DNA of 64,000 bases from Pseudonocardia kunmingensis (GTDB lineage: Bacteria > Actinomycetota > Actinomycetes > Mycobacteriales > Pseudonocardiaceae). The translations under genes and the position numbers were made by a program. The stretch spans positions 1 to 64,000 of the forward strand of contig NZ_VFPA01000004.1 of the NCBI RefSeq assembly GCF_006716445.1. Reading direction: 5' to 3'. This document shows, piece by piece, positions 62,743-64,000 of the stretch (the stretch's first letter is position 1; every line of letters starts with the position of its first letter). The notes below the pieces were generated by a model that saw nothing but the letters and a program-made list of their open reading frames with translations, was not told the DNA's origin and ran no database searches.

Positions 62743-64000
62743 TCAGGCGCCCTTGGACACCGGGGGCGCGGGCTCCGTGCGCGGGGCCGGCGGCTTCGGG
62801 GCGCCCGCGACTCGGCTGAAGTCGGCCTTCGGGTCCATGATCTGCCCGAGCGGCACGACCTCGCGGCCCATCAGCAGGGCGCCGGTCCAGTCGAGGACGA
62901 TCCGGATGCGGCGGTTCCAGGTGGGCATCCGGCTCACGTGGTAGGTGCGGTGCATGAACCAGGCGACCGGGCCGCGCAGCTTGACGCCGTAGATCTCCGC
63001 CACGCCCTTGTAAAGGCCAAGGCTCGCGACCGAGCCCGCGTAGCTGTGCTTGTACTTCGTGAGCGGCCGCCCGCGCAGGTGCGCCACCACGTTGTCGGCC
63101 AGCACCTTCGCCTGCCGCACCGCGTGCTGGGCCGACGGGCTCGTGCGGGCCTCCGGGTCGTCCTTCGACAGGTCGGGCACCGAGGCGCAGTCACCGGCGC
63201 TGAACACGTCCGGCATGCCGACGACCTGCAGCTCCGCCGTGCACTCCACCCGCCCGCGGGCGTCGCGGGGCAGGTCGGTGTGCTCGAGCATCGGGTTGGG
63301 CTTGACCCCGGCCGTCCAGACGATCGTGTCGGTGTCGAACTCGGTGCCGTCGTCGAGGACGACGTGGCCGCCCTCCATCGTCTTCACGCGGGTGTCGAGG
63401 TAGACCTCGATCCCGGCGTCGATCAGGCGCTCGACCGTGTAGCGCCCCATCCGCGGGCCGACCTCGGGCATGATCCGCCCGGCGGCCTCCACGAGGACCC
63501 AGCGCAGGTCGTCCGGGGAGATGTTCTCGTAGTAGCGGGTGGCGTAGCGGGCCATGTCCTGCAGCTCGGCGAGCGCCTCGATGCCCGCGTAACCGCCGCC
63601 GACGACCAGGAACGACAGCAGCCGGCTGCGCAGGTCCGGATCCATCGTGGTGGACGCGGCGTCCAACCGGGACAGCACGTGGTTGCGCAGGTAGATCGCT
63701 TCACCGACGGTCTTGAAGGCGATGCCGCACTCGGCGAGGCCGGGCACCGGCAGCGTGCGGGCGACCGAGCCGGGGGCGACCACGAGCACCTCGTAGCCCA
63801 CCGTGGTGACGTTGCCCGCGGCGAGCTCGACCGTGACCTCGCGCGCCGAGTGGTCGATCGCCGTGACCCTGCCGGTCATGTGGTGGCACTTGCGCAGCAC
63901 CTTGCGCAGCGGCACGACCACGTGGCGCGGCTCGATGGAGCCGGCCGCGGCCTCGGGCAGGAACGGCTGGTAGGTCATGTGCGGCTGCGGGTCGATCACG
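62743..64000 (-). CDS. ndh: Type II NADH dehydrogenase, 5' end outside window
   Basis: Single-subunit, non-proton-pumping NADH:menaquinone oxidoreductase. The visible 418 residues lack only the extreme N-terminus with the FAD dinucleotide motif. Present: MTYQPFLPEAAAGSIEPRHVVVPLR, the NADH-binding Rossmann motif FLVVGGGYAGIEALAELQD, TIVWTAGVKPNPML, and the second FAD motif VFSAGDCASVPDL; a C-terminal amphipathic/membrane region WFMHRTYHVSRMPTWNRRIRIVLDWTGALLMGREVVPLG anchors it. The tail is Pro-rich. The reading frame is open to the window edge, so the gene starts beyond 64000. Confidence 0.94.
   Translation of the reverse strand, partial: VIDPQPHMTYQPFLPEAAAGSIEPRHVVVPLRKVLRKCHHMTGRVTAIDHSAREVTVELAAGNVTTVGYEVLVVAPGSVARTLPVPGLAECGIAFKTVGEAIYLRNHVLSRLDAASTTMDPDLRSRLLSFLVVGGGYAGIEALAELQDMARYATRYYENISPDDLRWVLVEAAGRIMPEVGPRMGRYTVERLIDAGIEVYLDTRVKTMEGGHVVLDDGTEFDTDTIVWTAGVKPNPMLEHTDLPRDARGRVECTAELQVVGMPDVFSAGDCASVPDLSKDDPEARTSPSAQHAVRQAKVLADNVVAHLRGRPLTKYKHSYAGSVASLGLYKGVAEIYGVKLRGPVAWFMHRTYHVSRMPTWNRRIRIVLDWTGALLMGREVVPLGQIMDPKADFSRVAGAPKPPAPRTEPAPPVSKGA

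Overview
The window looks like a chromosomal segment of a high-GC actinomycete, most likely Pseudonocardiaceae (Pseudonocardia-like). Pointers are very high GC in third codon positions, frequent GTG starts and ATGA/GTGA overlaps, mycothiol chemistry (mca, a maleylpyruvate-isomerase-fold protein), a chaplin-like secreted protein, a WhiJ-type XRE/DUF397 module, and a gene order that (from memory) follows the Mycobacterium tuberculosis Rv1072-Rv1111 backbone in blocks. No rRNA, CRISPR array, prophage or insertion sequence was seen. One tRNA was found.

Layout. 1-4.7 kb: an OmpR-type two-component operon led by a small anchored protein with an Asp-rich tail, divergent from an Ada/AlkA-ogt alkylation-repair pair. 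4.8-12.2 kb: core genes rmuC, a DUF6542-like membrane protein, ispH, a lipid-droplet-type protein, xseA-xseB, DUF4245 and glpX. 12.2-16.3 kb: an FAD oxidase and its LuxR-type regulator sit between glpX and fumC; two matching TACGCA-N4-TGCGTA palindromes lie in front of the oxidase and fumC. 16.3-25.7 kb: drug-type exporter, degenerate EAL protein, ATP-dependent DNA ligase with a DUF3841 partner, guaB1, PIN-PhoH ATPase, and a chaplin-like secreted protein behind a long leader. 25.8-34.5 kb: uppS, hemolysin III, F420/FMN oxidoreductase, YyaL, a small membrane protein, mca, greA (with an attenuator-like leader) and ilvA.

34.5-42.3 kb: a DGPF protein/ECF42 sigma operon with an MFS exporter and a DUF899 protein, then metB, an ankyrin protein and a dicarboxylate-type symporter. 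42.4-54 kb: a NarL-type two-component system, cbs (partner of metB in transsulfuration), SigD/ShbA-like sigma, a second DGPF protein, thiolase, Bax-inhibitor protein, OsmC and small enzymes. 54.1-57.3 kb: a WhiJ-like regulatory cassette (SAM methyltransferase, XRE-DUF5753, DUF397, small Cys-rich protein) containing an island dense in TGCA-based palindromes. 57.3-64 kb: an ECF41-like sigma factor coupled to an aromatic FAD monooxygenase, three small enzymes, a tRNA with an unusual UAA anticodon, and a type II NADH dehydrogenase cut by the window end.

The most unusual signals are: (1) a class I tRNA with a UAA anticodon; (2) the TGCA palindrome island; (3) a three-copy intergenic hairpin family with a compensatory base-pair change; (4) paired palindromes that may tie fumC to the LuxR/oxidase insertion; (5) an 11-bp-period direct repeat in front of the first two-component operon; (6) several genes whose -10 box lies 6-9 bases before the start codon, implying leaderless mRNAs. 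All function calls come from reading translated sequence and remembered families; nothing was searched.
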